Source: Alphaproteobacteria bacterium (GTDB taxonomy: Bacteria; Pseudomonadota; Alphaproteobacteria; SHVW01). From it: DNA of 51,803 nt. Location: NCBI GenBank assembly GCA_016869645.1, contig VGDO01000016.1, forward strand, positions 1-51,803, written 5' to 3'. The translations under genes and the position numbers were made by a program. Of this stretch, positions 15,453 through 24,946 are shown in pieces (the stretch's first letter is position 1; every line of letters begins with the position of its first letter). The notes under the pieces were generated by a model that had not been told where the DNA came from, searched no databases, and saw nothing but the letters and a program-made list of their open reading frames with translations.

Positions 15453-16925
15453 TCAACCCGCTTTGATGTTGGCGACTGACGGATCGCGCCTGAGAACCCG
15501 GCCAGGTCGCGCACCTGTATGCGCCCCCTGCGACCAGACCGGGCGGCCGTTGACGATCACGGTGTCGATACCCGCCGCCGGCTGCGCCGGTTTGATGAAC
15601 GTGCCGCGGTCGGCCACGGTCTCCGGATCGAATACGACGATGTCGGCATAGGCGCCGGGCCGCAGCACGCCGCGGTCGGGCAGGCCGAACCACGCCGCGG
15701 GCAGGCTGGTCATGCGGCGTACCGCCTCCTCGAGCGTCATCAGCCCGACCTCGCGCGCGTAGTGACCGAGCACGCGCGGAAACGCGCCCCACAGGCGCGG
15801 ATGAGGATGGACGTCGTGCGGCAGGCCGTCGGACCCGATCATGGTATGCGGATACGCCAGGATGCGTCGCACATCCTCCTCGTCGAGCTGGAAATAGATC
15901 GCACCCGCCGGCAGCAGCCGCTCGGCCGCCTCGACGGGCGTGCAGTTCCACTCCGCTGCGATGTCCGCGAGCTCGCGCCCGACATGCTCAGGGTGGGAAA
16001 TCGACCAGGTGACCATGATGCGCACGCCGGGCTTGGCGCGGCCGGGATCGAGGGTCTTGGAGCTGGCATTGTAAGGGTAGGCATCGAGCCCGACGGCGTG
16101 GCTCGCCCGCGCGCGCTCGATGCGCGCCAGCGTGCGCCGGCTCTTGCCGAAATTGGCAAGGCCGCTCACCTGGTGGTGCGAGATGACGACCGGCACACCG
16201 GTCTCTTCGCCGAGCTCGAGCGCTTCGTCGAGCGCCTCCTCGACCGCCTCGAAGTAGTTTCTGGTGTGCGAGCAATAGAGGCCGCCGAAGGGCTTCACGG
16301 CGGCAACCAGGTGGCGCACCTCCTCGCGCGAGGATGCGACGGCATCGGGATAGTCGAGGCCGGTGCTGAAGCCGATCGCGCCGTCGCCCATGGATTGCTC
16401 GACGAGCGCGCGCATGACGTCGATCTCGTCGAGCGTTGCCGGCCGATCGAAGCGGTCCATGGCGCGGTGGCGCAATGTGATGTGGCCGACCAACAGCGCG
16501 CAGTTGAGCGCGGGCGGCTCCTCGCCGAGCGCCTGCCGAAAATCGCGAAAACGCGGGAAGCGGAACCAGCCCGGGTCGGGCCCGAGCAGGTCGAGCGGCG
16601 GCGGCGGCCTGCCCGCGATCACCAGCGGCGCCAGGCTGACGCCGCAATTGCCGGCGACCAGCGAGGTGACGCCCTGGCTGACCTTGGGCGTCATGTCGGG
16701 CATCGACAGCAGCGCGCGGTCGTCATGGGTGTGGGCATCGATGAAGCCGGGCGTCACGATGCGGCCGGTCGCGTCGATCTCGCGCCCCGCCTTCATGCTG
16801 CCCAGCCGTCCGACCGCGACGATGCGGTCATCCTTGATCGCGACATCGCTGGCATTCCTGGCAGCGCCGGTCCCGTCGATGACCGTGCCGTTCCTGATGA
16901 TGAGATCGGCTGGTTTATTATCCAT
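15453..16925 (-). CDS. N-acyl-D-amino-acid deacylase (D-aminoacylase)
   Basis: 490 residues of the amidohydrolase superfamily. The metal and catalytic residues of the Alcaligenes D-aminoacylase, recalled as His67, His69, Cys96, His220, His250 and Asp366, are matched by His65, His67 (FIDAHTHDD), Cys94 (GNCG), His220 (LYCSHTRNY), His250 (VVISHHQVSG) and Asp366 (IGSDGLPHD). The enzyme cleaves N-acyl-D-amino acids to the D-amino acid and the fatty or acetic acid. It lies 6 bases upstream of phzF and 12 bases after the alpha/beta hydrolase stop. With the D-carbamoylase 4 kb away it gives the locus two independent sources of free D-amino acids. A D-glutamate- or D-aspartate-specific member cannot be excluded. 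Confidence 0.93.
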   Translation of the reverse strand: MDNKPADLIIRNGTVIDGTGAARNASDVAIKDDRIVAVGRLGSMKAGREIDATGRIVTPGFIDAHTHDDRALLSMPDMTPKVSQGVTSLVAGNCGVSLAPLVIAGRPPPPLDLLGPDPGWFRFPRFRDFRQALGEEPPALNCALLVGHITLRHRAMDRFDRPATLDEIDVMRALVEQSMGDGAIGFSTGLDYPDAVASSREEVRHLVAAVKPFGGLYCSHTRNYFEAVEEALDEALELGEETGVPVVISHHQVSGLANFGKSRRTLARIERARASHAVGLDAYPYNASSKTLDPGRAKPGVRIMVTWSISHPEHVGRELADIAAEWNCTPVEAAERLLPAGAIYFQLDEEDVRRILAYPHTMIGSDGLPHDVHPHPRLWGAFPRVLGHYAREVGLMTLEEAVRRMTSLPAAWFGLPDRGVLRPGAYADIVVFDPETVADRGTFIKPAQPAAGIDTVIVNGRPVWSQGAHTGARPGRVLRRDPSVANIKAG

Positions 16926-16937
16926 CGAGACGTCCGA

Positions 16938-17792
16938 CTATGCCTGACCGCCGGTCAATGGCCACCGACCGGCCTCGACGGCATGAAAGAATTGCGCGAG
17001 CGCCGCATTGAACGCGTCCGGCTCTTCGAGATTGATAGCGTGACCGGTACGCGGCAGCACGAGAAGTCCGGAATCGGGAATGTTGCGCTTCATCAGAAGG
17101 CCGGGCTGCAGGCACTGTTCGTCCTCGTCGCCGGCGACGATGAGAGTCGGCAGCTTGATGCGCTTCAGGTCTTCGGCGAAGTCCCACAACGAGGGACGGC
17201 GCATCTGCACGCCACGCAGCGTCCGGGCCGAACCGAGCGCCGAATGGCCTTTCAATTGCTCGAGGAATTCGGCCCAGCCGCGCGGATCCTTGCGCAGCAG
17301 CGGCCAGCGCGCCGGCACGTTGGCGTATCTTTCGCCGGCGACAGCGCTGCCCGCGGTTTCGAAGAGGGACGCGATCGTCTCGGAGTTCCTGAGGTTGGCC
17401 GCGCGCTTGTCCGGCTCGGAACCCCAGCCGCAGGCTGCAATCACCATCGACCGCACCAGGGGAGGTCGGCGCAGACCGAGATGCAAGGTCGCATAGGCGC
17501 CCATCGACAATCCGACGACATGGGCCTGGACGATACCTAAGCCTGCCATGACTGCGGCGATATCGTCGACGGCGCGGGCCTGGGAGTACATGTCGAGGGA
17601 TTCGGGGATATCGGACGGCGCGTAGCCGCGCGCGGCAAACGCGACGCAGCGGTGGAAGCGTGCGAAATGACGGATCTGCGGCTGCCAGCTGCGATGGTCG
17701 CCGGCGAACTCGTGCACGAAGACAATGGACGACCCCGAACCCGTCTCCTCGCAATAGAGGCGCACCCCATCGTCGGCCGTTACGTAGGGCAT
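16938..17792 (-). CDS. alpha/beta hydrolase
   Basis: 284 residues. Nucleophile elbow GLSMGA places Ser96; the acid is in AGDEDEQC and the base His in RTGHAINLEEP near the C-terminus. The N-terminal IVFVHEFAGDHRSW carries the oxyanion loop. The substrate is unknown. Similar proteins hydrolyse lactones, enol lactones or esters. It sits between the M24 enzyme (10-base gap) and the D-aminoacylase, so a role in the same salvage route is likely but unproven. Confidence 0.88.
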   Translation of the reverse strand: MPYVTADDGVRLYCEETGSGSSIVFVHEFAGDHRSWQPQIRHFARFHRCVAFAARGYAPSDIPESLDMYSQARAVDDIAAVMAGLGIVQAHVVGLSMGAYATLHLGLRRPPLVRSMVIAACGWGSEPDKRAANLRNSETIASLFETAGSAVAGERYANVPARWPLLRKDPRGWAEFLEQLKGHSALGSARTLRGVQMRRPSLWDFAEDLKRIKLPTLIVAGDEDEQCLQPGLLMKRNIPDSGLLVLPRTGHAINLEEPDAFNAALAQFFHAVEAGRWPLTGGQA

Positions 17793-17802
17793 GTCGACTC
17801 CG

Positions 17803-19065
17803 TCACGCCAGCAGCTCGTCCTCGAAGGGGAACAGCGACAGGATCTCCGGGCCGCGCTCGGTGATCAGCACCATCTGCTCGAGCTTGACCCCTTCGAGCC
17901 CGCCCTTCTCGCCGATATAGTTCTCGACGCACACGGTCATGTTGGCTTCGAGCACGCCGTCATAGCCGGCGCGCTCGTGGGCTTCGCCCGGATAGACCTG
18001 CGGGTACTCGTTGCACATGCCGATGCCGTGAATGACGACGCCGGCGGCCAGCGGCGCGAAGCGCGGCGGCGGTTTCCAGGCGCGCGCCGACAGGTCGCGG
18101 AAGCTGGTGCCGGCACGCAGCAGCTCGATATTGTGGTGCACCTGCTCGTAGGCAAGGCGGTAGATCGTGCGCTGGTTGTCGGTCGGCTTGCCCGGCCCGC
18201 AGAAGAAGGTGCGGGAGATGTCGGCGTCGTAGCCGAACGGCCCGACCATGTCGGTGTCGATCGACACGATCTCGCGCGGGCGCACGCGGCGCTCGCTGCA
18301 TTCCTGATACCATGGATTGGTGCGCCCGCCGGCGCTGAGCAGCCGCGTCTCCATGTACTCGCCACCCATCTCCGTATTGGTCGAGGCGAGCAGCGACCAG
18401 AGCTCGATCTCGGTGCGGCCCGGTTCCAGCGCATGGCGCACCTTGGCGAGCCCCGCCTCGCACACGGTCAGCGCCTGGCCCATGCAGACCAATTCCTCCC
18501 GCGATTTGATCATGCGCGCGTGTTCCAGCGGCTCCTGGCCGTTGAACAGTTTCAGCCCAAGAGCCTCGAGCGCCGCGCTTCCGTCCTGGTCGACATGGTC
18601 GACTGCAAGCCGTCGGTTCTCGCCGCCATGGGCGCGCACCACGTCGTCGATCTCCTTGGCCCAACGCTGGATGATTTCGGCACGGCGGTCGGCAACGCTG
18701 AAGTAGTACCAGAAGGTGCCGCGCCGCGACTCGGCCACGGTCTCGATGCCGGCCGCCAGATGCTCGCAGTTGCGGTAGTCGAAAAGGATCGCCCTGCCCT
18801 CGGCCGGCACGAAGCAGTAGCGCGCGGCGTTGTGCATGGTCCAGATCGTCATGTTGCGCGTTCCGGTCGCATATCTGATGTTCACCGGGTCGTAGAGCAG
18901 GCACCCGGCGTAGTCGCGCCGCCGCAACTCCTGCTGCACGCGGCCGAGGCGGTACGCGCGCAGGCGAACCATGTCGACCTCGTTGCGATGGTCGACCTGG
19001 TTGATCGCGGGCTGCAGACGCGCCTGGGGCTGATGATCCTGGTCGGGCTTCGGCATGTCAGGCAT
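17803..19065 (-). CDS. M24-family metalloenzyme, DddP/Xaa-Pro-peptidase-like
   Basis: 420 residues: creatinase-like N-domain to about 175, then the pita-bread M24 domain. Putative metal ligands are Asp270 and Asp272 (SIDTD), Asp282 (ADISRT), His346 (VIHGIG), Glu381 (CVENY) and Glu396 (VKLEQ). Their spacing (2, 10, 64, 35, 15) is the same as that recalled for the dimethylsulfoniopropionate lyase DddP (295, 297, 307, 371, 406, 421), and blocks such as DPVNIRYATGTRNM and ETRLLSAGGRTNPWYQEC resemble DddP. The DddP catalytic Asp377 position is Asn352 and Tyr366 is Ala341, so DMSP lyase activity is doubtful. A dipeptidase or another C-X lyase role fits the preceding peptide importer genes. ATG 19065 follows a G-rich stretch. 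Confidence 0.85.
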   Translation of the reverse strand: MPDMPKPDQDHQPQARLQPAINQVDHRNEVDMVRLRAYRLGRVQQELRRRDYAGCLLYDPVNIRYATGTRNMTIWTMHNAARYCFVPAEGRAILFDYRNCEHLAAGIETVAESRRGTFWYYFSVADRRAEIIQRWAKEIDDVVRAHGGENRRLAVDHVDQDGSAALEALGLKLFNGQEPLEHARMIKSREELVCMGQALTVCEAGLAKVRHALEPGRTEIELWSLLASTNTEMGGEYMETRLLSAGGRTNPWYQECSERRVRPREIVSIDTDMVGPFGYDADISRTFFCGPGKPTDNQRTIYRLAYEQVHHNIELLRAGTSFRDLSARAWKPPPRFAPLAAGVVIHGIGMCNEYPQVYPGEAHERAGYDGVLEANMTVCVENYIGEKGGLEGVKLEQMVLITERGPEILSLFPFEDELLA

Positions 19066-19077
19066 TGTGAGGTCCCC

Positions 19078-21201
19078 CTATGTGTCGTCCCGGCGGCCGC
19101 CGGGCTTACCGAAGATGTCGCCCATCTGCGCCAGCTCGGCCGCGGGAATATGGCATGTGATGCGGTGACTGCCGTCGGCCATGCGTTGCTCGGGCGGCTT
19201 CTGGGTCTCGCAGGCCGCGCCGAGCTTGCGGTGGCATCGGGTATGGAATGGGCAGCCGCTGGGCGGCGCCATCGCGCTGGGTATCTCGCCCTCGAGCACG
19301 ATGCGCCGGCGCCGCAAGGCCGGATCGGCGACCGGCACAGCCGACAGCAGCGCCTCGGTATAGGGATGATAGGGCGGGGCGAAGACTTCGGCCGTGGTGC
19401 CGCTCTCCATGATCTGGCCGAGATACATGACGACGACGCGATCGGCCATGTAGCGGACGAGGCCGAGATCGTGGCTGATCATCAGCAGCGTCGTGCCTTC
19501 GCTGGTCTGGAGATCGACCAGCAGCTCGATGATCGCGGCGCGCACCGACACGTCGAGAGACGACACCGGCTCGTCGGCGACGACCGTGCTGGGACGGCCG
19601 GCGAAGGCGCGCGCGATGGCGACGCGCTGCTTCTGACCGCCCGACAGCTGGTGCGGGCGACGTGCCGCCAAAGTCGCGGGAAGCCGGGTCAGCGCCAGCA
19701 AGCGCTTGATCTCCTGCTGAACCTGGCCGCGCGCCCGCGCGATGCCGAACTTGCGGATCACGCGGCCGATCTGGGTGCCGATGCTGTAGCAGGGATTGAG
19801 CGTCTCATCCGGGTTCTGGAAGACGATCTGGAGCGAGCGCAGCAGCACGGAATCGCGTTTGTCGACAGCCAGCGTGGCGAGATCGAGCCCAGCCAGCTCG
19901 ATCGAGCCGGCCGTCGCCTGCTCGAGCCCCATCAACACCTTGGCAAAGGTCGACTTGCCGCAGCCGGATTCGCCGACGATCGCCAGCGTCTGGCCGCGGC
20001 GGACCCGGAACGAAAGCCTCTGGTTTGCTTTGACCACGCGGCGCGGTCGCCCGCCGAAGAGCGAGGCAAGCCCGCTCTCCTCGACCGGGTAGAACTTGTC
20101 GAGGTCGCGCACGGTCAACAAAACCTCGTCGCGCACGCCGCCCGCGTCAGCCTGGTCGTCCGGCGTCTCGGTTGCGTCGGCGATCTCCATCCAACGGATA
20201 CACCGGCTCAGGTGGCGGGCGCCCGCATCGACGTCGACGAGCGGCAGCTCGCCCTGATCGCAGCGTCCCGCCACGGCGTGGTCGCAACGGGCTGCGAAGC
20301 CGCAGCCGGGCAGGCGGGTCAGGAGCTGATCGACCTGGCCGCGGATCGGCCGAAGCTTGCGCTCGGTCTTGTCGGTGTGGGGCTGCGGAATGCAGCGGAG
20401 CAGCCCGGCCGTGTAGGGATGCTTCGGCGCGGCAAAGACGGCGTCGATCGGTCCTTCCTCGACGATCTCGCCCGCATACATGACCGCGACGCGGTCGCAT
20501 ACCTGGGCGATCAGGCCGAGATTGTGCGAGATGTAGATCAGCCCCGTACCGTGCCTGCGACGCAGATGCCCGATCAGCTCGACGACACTGGCCTCGACCG
20601 TGACGTCGAGATTGGTCGTCGGCTCGTCGAGCAGCAGCAGCGACGGATGGCCGAGCAACGCCATGGCGATGACGGCGCGCTGCTGCTGGCCGCCGGAAAG
20701 CTGATGAGGGTAGGAGCCGAGGATGCGCTCGACATCGGGCAGGCCGACATCGCGCAGCATCTCGCCAGCTTCGCGCCGCGCGGTGCCCTCGTCGATCTCC
20801 CGGTGGTAGACCGCGGCCTCGACAAGCTGGTCGACGATCCGCATGGACGGGTTGAGCGCGGCGCCCGGCTCCTGAAACACCATGGCCATGCCACCGCCGC
20901 GCACCTGGCGCAGCTCCTCGGGCGACATCGACGCCATGTCGCTTCCCTTGAAGCGGACTCGGCCGGAGGTGATCTCCGCGTTCTCGGCGAGATAGGCCAT
21001 GATCGCGAGCGCCAGCGTCGACTTGCCACAGCCGGATTCGCCGACGACGCCCAGGCTCTGGCCGGGCGCGAGCGCGAGCGAAACCCTGGCCACGGCGGGC
21101 ACGACGCCGTGTCGTCCCGAATAGGTGACGGACAGGTCCTCGACCGCGATCAACGGAGCGGGGATCGTCCTGGTCGGCTCGCGGTCGAGGACGAGGCTCA
21201 T
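19078..21201 (-). CDS. fused dipeptide/oligopeptide ABC transporter ATPase (DppD-DppF)
   Basis: 707 residues carrying two complete ATPase domains in one chain. Domain 1: Walker A GESGCGKST from 54, signature LSGGQQQR from 168, Walker B LLLLDEP from 188, then the OppD/DppD-type C-terminal Cys set (GCGFAARC, C314, C334) that can bind an iron-sulfur cluster. Domain 2: Walker A from about 410, LSGGQKQR, and the C-terminal PSGCPFHTRC motif. It powers the adjacent DppB/DppC permease. Start ATG 21201 overlaps the dppC stop as ATGA. The frame is open much further upstream, but that part is the antisense-like shadow of dppC. Confidence 0.95.
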   Translation of the reverse strand: MSLVLDREPTRTIPAPLIAVEDLSVTYSGRHGVVPAVARVSLALAPGQSLGVVGESGCGKSTLALAIMAYLAENAEITSGRVRFKGSDMASMSPEELRQVRGGGMAMVFQEPGAALNPSMRIVDQLVEAAVYHREIDEGTARREAGEMLRDVGLPDVERILGSYPHQLSGGQQQRAVIAMALLGHPSLLLLDEPTTNLDVTVEASVVELIGHLRRRHGTGLIYISHNLGLIAQVCDRVAVMYAGEIVEEGPIDAVFAAPKHPYTAGLLRCIPQPHTDKTERKLRPIRGQVDQLLTRLPGCGFAARCDHAVAGRCDQGELPLVDVDAGARHLSRCIRWMEIADATETPDDQADAGGVRDEVLLTVRDLDKFYPVEESGLASLFGGRPRRVVKANQRLSFRVRRGQTLAIVGESGCGKSTFAKVLMGLEQATAGSIELAGLDLATLAVDKRDSVLLRSLQIVFQNPDETLNPCYSIGTQIGRVIRKFGIARARGQVQQEIKRLLALTRLPATLAARRPHQLSGGQKQRVAIARAFAGRPSTVVADEPVSSLDVSVRAAIIELLVDLQTSEGTTLLMISHDLGLVRYMADRVVVMYLGQIMESGTTAEVFAPPYHPYTEALLSAVPVADPALRRRRIVLEGEIPSAMAPPSGCPFHTRCHRKLGAACETQKPPEQRMADGSHRITCHIPAAELAQMGDIFGKPGGRRDDT

Positions 21202-22097
21202 GCGCGCTTCACAATGTCGGTCAGGCCGTCGGCCAGGAAATTGAGGCCGAGCACGAGCGAGGACACGGCGAGGCAGGGGAACACGACCATGTGCGGGAAG
21301 ATCATGGCGAACTGCCTGGTCTCGCTGATCATGCCGCCCCAGTCGGGATTGGGCGGCGGCAGGCCGAGGCCGAGGAAGCCGAGCGTGCCGATCGCGATGG
21401 TGACGTAGCCGAGCCGCAGGCAGGCATCGACGATCAGTGGCCCGGTCGCGTTCGGCAAAATCTCCGCGAACATGATGTGCCAGGCCGACTCGCCGCGTAC
21501 CTGGGCCGCCGCGACGAAGGCGCGGTTTCGGATGTCGAGCACCATGCCGCGCACGATGCGCATCACGCCGGGGCCGCTCGCCAAGGTGACCGCGAGGATG
21601 ATGTTGAGCCCCGACGAGCCGAACTTGGCGATGATCACGATGTAGAGCACGAGCGCCGGGAAGGCGAGAATGAGGTCGCCGATGCGCGCCAGCAGATCGT
21701 CGACCCAGCCCTGCCGGTAGCCGGCGAGAAGTCCCGCGACGACGCCGACGACATAGGCGCAGGCGGTCGCGATCGGCGCGTAGATCAGCACTGTGCGCGC
21801 ACCGTAGATGATGCGGGACAGCACGTCGCGTCCGAGATGGTCGGCGCCGAGCAGGAAGAGCTGGCCGCCCGGCCCGCGCGTGCCGGGCAGCGCCATCGGC
21901 CGGATGGTCGCGGTCGGCGACATCGGGGCCAGCAGTGGCGCGAAGATCGCGACGAGTACCCAGAACAGCACGATGGCAAGTCCGATCATCGCGATCGGGC
22001 TCTCCCGCAGGCGGCCGACGCCGGAGATGAAGCCAGCGACCCGACTTTCCTCGCCGCCGAGAGCGCTCCGCTCTGGTGCGTCGATCCCCGTGGTCAT
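21198..22097 (-). CDS. dppC: peptide ABC transporter permease, DppC type
   Basis: 299 residues: a cytoplasmic N-tail, a first helix (PIAMIGLAIVLFWVLVAIFAPLL, shown in part), the periplasmic LLGADHLGRDVLSRIIYGAR signature and the cytoplasmic EAA-type loop around EILPNATGPLIV. This is the second permease of a Dpp/Opp-type importer. It is coupled by ATGA overlaps to dppB upstream and the fused ATPase downstream, giving fixed stoichiometry from one mRNA. Confidence 0.94.
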   Translation of the reverse strand: MTTGIDAPERSALGGEESRVAGFISGVGRLRESPIAMIGLAIVLFWVLVAIFAPLLAPMSPTATIRPMALPGTRGPGGQLFLLGADHLGRDVLSRIIYGARTVLIYAPIATACAYVVGVVAGLLAGYRQGWVDDLLARIGDLILAFPALVLYIVIIAKFGSSGLNIILAVTLASGPGVMRIVRGMVLDIRNRAFVAAAQVRGESAWHIMFAEILPNATGPLIVDACLRLGYVTIAIGTLGFLGLGLPPPNPDWGGMISETRQFAMIFPHMVVFPCLAVSSLVLGLNFLADGLTDIVKRA

Positions 22098-23026
22098 TTG
22101 AACCTGATGCGCGGATTGAGGAAGGTGTAGGCGATGTCGGCGAGGCTCTGGGTCGCGACCGCGATGACAACCGCCGTCATGGTGCAGGCCTCGAGCAGGA
22201 ACAGGTCGCGGCTCAGCGTCGCCTCGAGGATCAGCGAGCCGAAGCCTTTGTAGGCAAAGAACAATTCAACCACGATCACGCCGCCGATCAGCCAGTTGAC
22301 GTGCAGCATGATGACGGTGAAAGGCGCGATCAGCGCGTTGCGCAGCGCGTGACGCAGGATGACCACGGGATAGGGCACGCCCTTGAGCACGGCCGTGCGG
22401 ATATAGGGCCGCGCCATGACGTCGATCATCGAGGCGCGCGTCATGCGCGCGACATAGCCGAGGTCGTAGAGCACCAGCGCCGTGACCGGCATGATCAGCT
22501 CGCGGAACGAGAATCCGTCGATCATGCCGCTGGTGCCGGGCAGCAGATGGAGCGAGAAGACGAAGATGGTCGACAGCAGCACCGTGCTGGCGAAGGGCGG
22601 GATCGACGTGGTGATGACGCAAAAGAGCGTGATGGCGCGGTCGACCAGCGTGCCCCGCTGGATGCCGGCGATCACGCCGAGCGTGAGGGAAATCGGGATC
22701 AACGTGGCGAAGAAGAAGAGGGCGAGTATGCCGGTGGCGGACAGCCGGTCGACCAGCACCTTGGCGACCGGGGCATTGAAGACCCTGGACATGCCGAGAT
22801 CGCCGGTGACGAACTTGCCGAGCCAGGCGAAATAGCGGACATAGGCTGGCTCGAAATAGCCGTTCTGCTCCAGCCAGAGCATGCGTTGCTCTTGCGTTGA
22901 AAATTGTCCCAACGCGTCGACGGCCACCGACTCCGGCGACAGCTCGAACAGGCCGAACAGGATGAGCGAGGCCGCCAGCATGGTGGCGATGAGATAGACC
23001 AGACGTCGGAAGACAATCCGAGGCAT
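22094..23026 (-). CDS. dppB: peptide ABC transporter permease, DppB type
   Basis: 310 residues. N-terminal helix LVYLIATMLAASLILFGLFE, the LGKFVTGDLGMSRVFN block, and the EAA loop RTAVLKGVPYPVVILRHALRNALI (given in part) identify the DppB/OppB family. It forms the inner-membrane channel with DppC. It begins 183 bases downstream of the binding-protein stop, with a hairpin in between. The ATG at 23026 has AGGAACC about 11 bases upstream. Confidence 0.94.
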   Translation of the reverse strand: MPRIVFRRLVYLIATMLAASLILFGLFELSPESVAVDALGQFSTQEQRMLWLEQNGYFEPAYVRYFAWLGKFVTGDLGMSRVFNAPVAKVLVDRLSATGILALFFFATLIPISLTLGVIAGIQRGTLVDRAITLFCVITTSIPPFASTVLLSTIFVFSLHLLPGTSGMIDGFSFRELIMPVTALVLYDLGYVARMTRASMIDVMARPYIRTAVLKGVPYPVVILRHALRNALIAPFTVIMLHVNWLIGGVIVVELFFAYKGFGSLILEATLSRDLFLLEACTMTAVVIAVATQSLADIAYTFLNPRIRFK

Positions 23027-23179
23027 CGTCGATCCGGTTCCTGGGGGCCTCTTCCTGCTCCGATCAGCTCCGCCGCAGCGGGCCTGCTTTTGACACTATC
23101 AAGGAATCTCCGGCCACGCGGCCCGCGTCAGCCGCGGCGAACCAGACCCGCCGATGCGAAAGATTCGAGAAGGCAGGAT

Positions 23180-23202
23180 GGGGGCCGGCTTGACCGGCCC
23201 CC
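23180..23202 (-). terminator. 9-bp GC stem-loop between binding-protein and permease genes
   Basis: GGGGGCCGG (23180-23188) pairs perfectly with CCGGCCCCC (23194-23202) around a 5-base loop. It begins 8 bases past the stop of the peptide-binding-protein gene. No U-run follows, so partial termination or protection of the binding-protein mRNA from 3-prime exonucleases is more likely than full termination, as the permease genes follow with no obvious promoter. Confidence 0.55.
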
Positions 23203-23209
23203 TGTCCCG

Positions 23210-24874
23210 TCATGCCTCCACCGCGAACTCGTTGCACATCACGAGCTGCGAAGGATGCGCGTAGGCGCCTTTCACCTTCTTGTCGAACACCTGGTACATC
23301 TTGTTCCAAACCGGCTGAATGATCGGCCCGTCGTCCTGCATGATCGCCTCGAGCTTGGCCATGACGGCCTTGCGCTTCTCGAGATCGACCGTGCCTTCGG
23401 CCTCCGACAGCAGGCGGTCGAACTCCGGATTGGAGTAACGCGATTCGTTCCAGGATTGTCCGCTGCGGTAGGCCAGGCCCAGGGTCATGATGCCGAGCGG
23501 CCGGTGCGCCCAGCCGATGAAGCCGAACGGAACCTCGGTCCAGATGCGGTTGTACTCCGCGGTCGGCATGATGTTGACCGTGACGCGGATGCCGACCGCC
23601 TTCCATTGCTCGACCAGCGCCTGGACGAGCTGCGGCTCCTGGCTCGGCTCCTTGCGGCAGCTGATCGTCAAGTCGAGCCCGTTCGGATGGCCGGCTTCGG
23701 CGAGCAGCTGCTTCGCCTTGGCGATGTCCTGCTTGTAGGGCGGGAGCTTCGCGTAATCCGGCAGAGTCGGGCCGACGTGATGATGCTCGCCGACCGAGCC
23801 GGCGTCGCGCATGGTGACGTCCAGGATCTTCTGGCAGTCAATGGCAAGCCGCAGGGCCTGGCGCACGCGCTTGTCGTTGAAGGGCGGCTTGTCGTAGTGC
23901 ACCCGTGCCACGCCGGCGCCGGCCGTGGTCTGCTCGTAGACCGCGGCATGGGGCAGGTTTCGCAGCGAAGGCACCAGGTCGGTGCTGATGAGCTGGATGC
24001 CGTCGACCTGGCGCGACGCGAAGGCCGCGAGCTGCGGACCGGGATCGTCGCCGAGATCGATGAATTCCACCGTGTCGACATAGGGCCCCTTGCCCCAATA
24101 GCCCTGGCGCGCGCGCAGCACGGCTTTCTTGCCGACTTCAAGCTCGACCAGTTCGAACGGCCCCGTGCCGTCGGAGCCCAGCTTGTATTCGCCGCCATCG
24201 GCCGGATGCAGCATCGAATTCGGATAGTGGAACAGGTGCTCGGGCACGGCGAGCTGCGCCGCCTTGCAGTTGAGGCGCACCGTGTGGCTGTCGACCTTCT
24301 GCAGCGCGTTCGCGTCCCACAGCCGGCTGACCTTCTTCGGATTGCCCTTGTCGTCCTTCTCGGCGGTCTCGAACTCCGAGATCATGTAGGAGCGCATCAG
24401 GCCGAGCATGGAGGAGCCCGTGGCCGGGTCGAGCACGTGCTTCAGGTTCCAGATCACGTCGTCGGCGGTGAAGTCGCCGCCCTTGCGCCACTTGACGTTC
24501 TTGCGGACATGGAGCGTCCAGGTCTTGAGGTCGGGGCTGACCTCCCATTTCTCGATCAGGCCGGGCCGCGTCACGTTGTCGGCACCGGTGACGGTCAGGA
24601 AGTCATTGGTCTGCCGGACGATGTTGCTCGCCGAGGTCGCGTTGAAGCGGTGCGGGGATTTGAGGTCGTAGACCCGCATGCTGATCCTGAGGCGCCCGCC
24701 CTTGGGCATGTTGGCCTGGGCCCGGGCCGGATTTGGCACGCCGGCAAAGGCATAGGCAGCGGTCGCCGACAGGCCGAGCAGTGTCGAGGTGCGCAGGAAC
24801 TCGCGGCGGTCGATCTTGCCTTCGGCGAGGTTCGACCGCAGGACGGGAATATAAGGATGTGACTCCGAGCTCAT
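23210..24874 (-). CDS. Tat-exported family-5 peptide-binding protein
   Basis: 554 residues of the SBP_bac_5 (DppA/OppA) family. A twin-arginine signal lies at about 22-46 ([19 protein letters not shown]), so it is exported folded. Mature-region hallmarks are [23 protein letters not shown] (in part), [13 protein letters not shown] and [15 protein letters not shown]. It delivers a peptide or peptide-like ligand to DppBC. The ATG at 24874 has GGGAGGG 8 bases upstream. Downstream enzymes (M24, D-aminoacylase) suggest a modified or D-amino-acid-containing ligand, which is inference. Confidence 0.93.
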   Translation of the reverse strand: MSSESHPYIPVLRSNLAEGKIDRREFLRTSTLLGLSATAAYAFAGVPNPARAQANMPKGGRLRISMRVYDLKSPHRFNATSASNIVRQTNDFLTVTGADNVTRPGLIEKWEVSPDLKTWTLHVRKNVKWRKGGDFTADDVIWNLKHVLDPATGSSMLGLMRSYMISEFETAEKDDKGNPKKVSRLWDANALQKVDSHTVRLNCKAAQLAVPEHLFHYPNSMLHPADGGEYKLGSDGTGPFELVELEVGKKAVLRARQGYWGKGPYVDTVEFIDLGDDPGPQLAAFASRQVDGIQLISTDLVPSLRNLPHAAVYEQTTAGAGVARVHYDKPPFNDKRVRQALRLAIDCQKILDVTMRDAGSVGEHHHVGPTLPDYAKLPPYKQDIAKAKQLLAEAGHPNGLDLTISCRKEPSQEPQLVQALVEQWKAVGIRVTVNIMPTAEYNRIWTEVPFGFIGWAHRPLGIMTLGLAYRSGQSWNESRYSNPEFDRLLSEAEGTVDLEKRKAVMAKLEAIMQDDGPIIQPVWNKMYQVFDKKVKGAYAHPSQLVMCNEFAVEA

Positions 24875-24946
24875 GATCCGGCCCTCCCTGTGGATTGGCG
24901 TGGACTTGAACGGTCCGAGAACGCTTCTTGGCGTCGATTTTCGACA

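Noticed and set aside
17803..19065. Naming the M24 gene dddP
   Set aside because: The metal-site spacing fits, but the remembered catalytic Asp and Tyr are Asn and Ala here, so DMSP lyase activity is not supported.
17791..21408. A 1205-codon open frame on the plus strand opposite the M24 and ABC ATPase genes
   Set aside because: It is antisense to well-recognised genes. It has a skewed Arg/Ala/Asp/His-rich composition and no domain, and is explained by high GC at third codon positions.
21202..22170. Upstream extension of the fused ATPase frame to 22170
   Set aside because: The extra 320 codons are Arg-rich and overlap dppC in another frame. The ATG at 21201 with an ATGA junction is the real start.
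22904..24862. A 652-codon plus-strand frame opposite the peptide-binding protein
   Set aside because: It is antisense to a clear SBP_bac_5 gene, with no recognisable motif and no ribosome-binding site.
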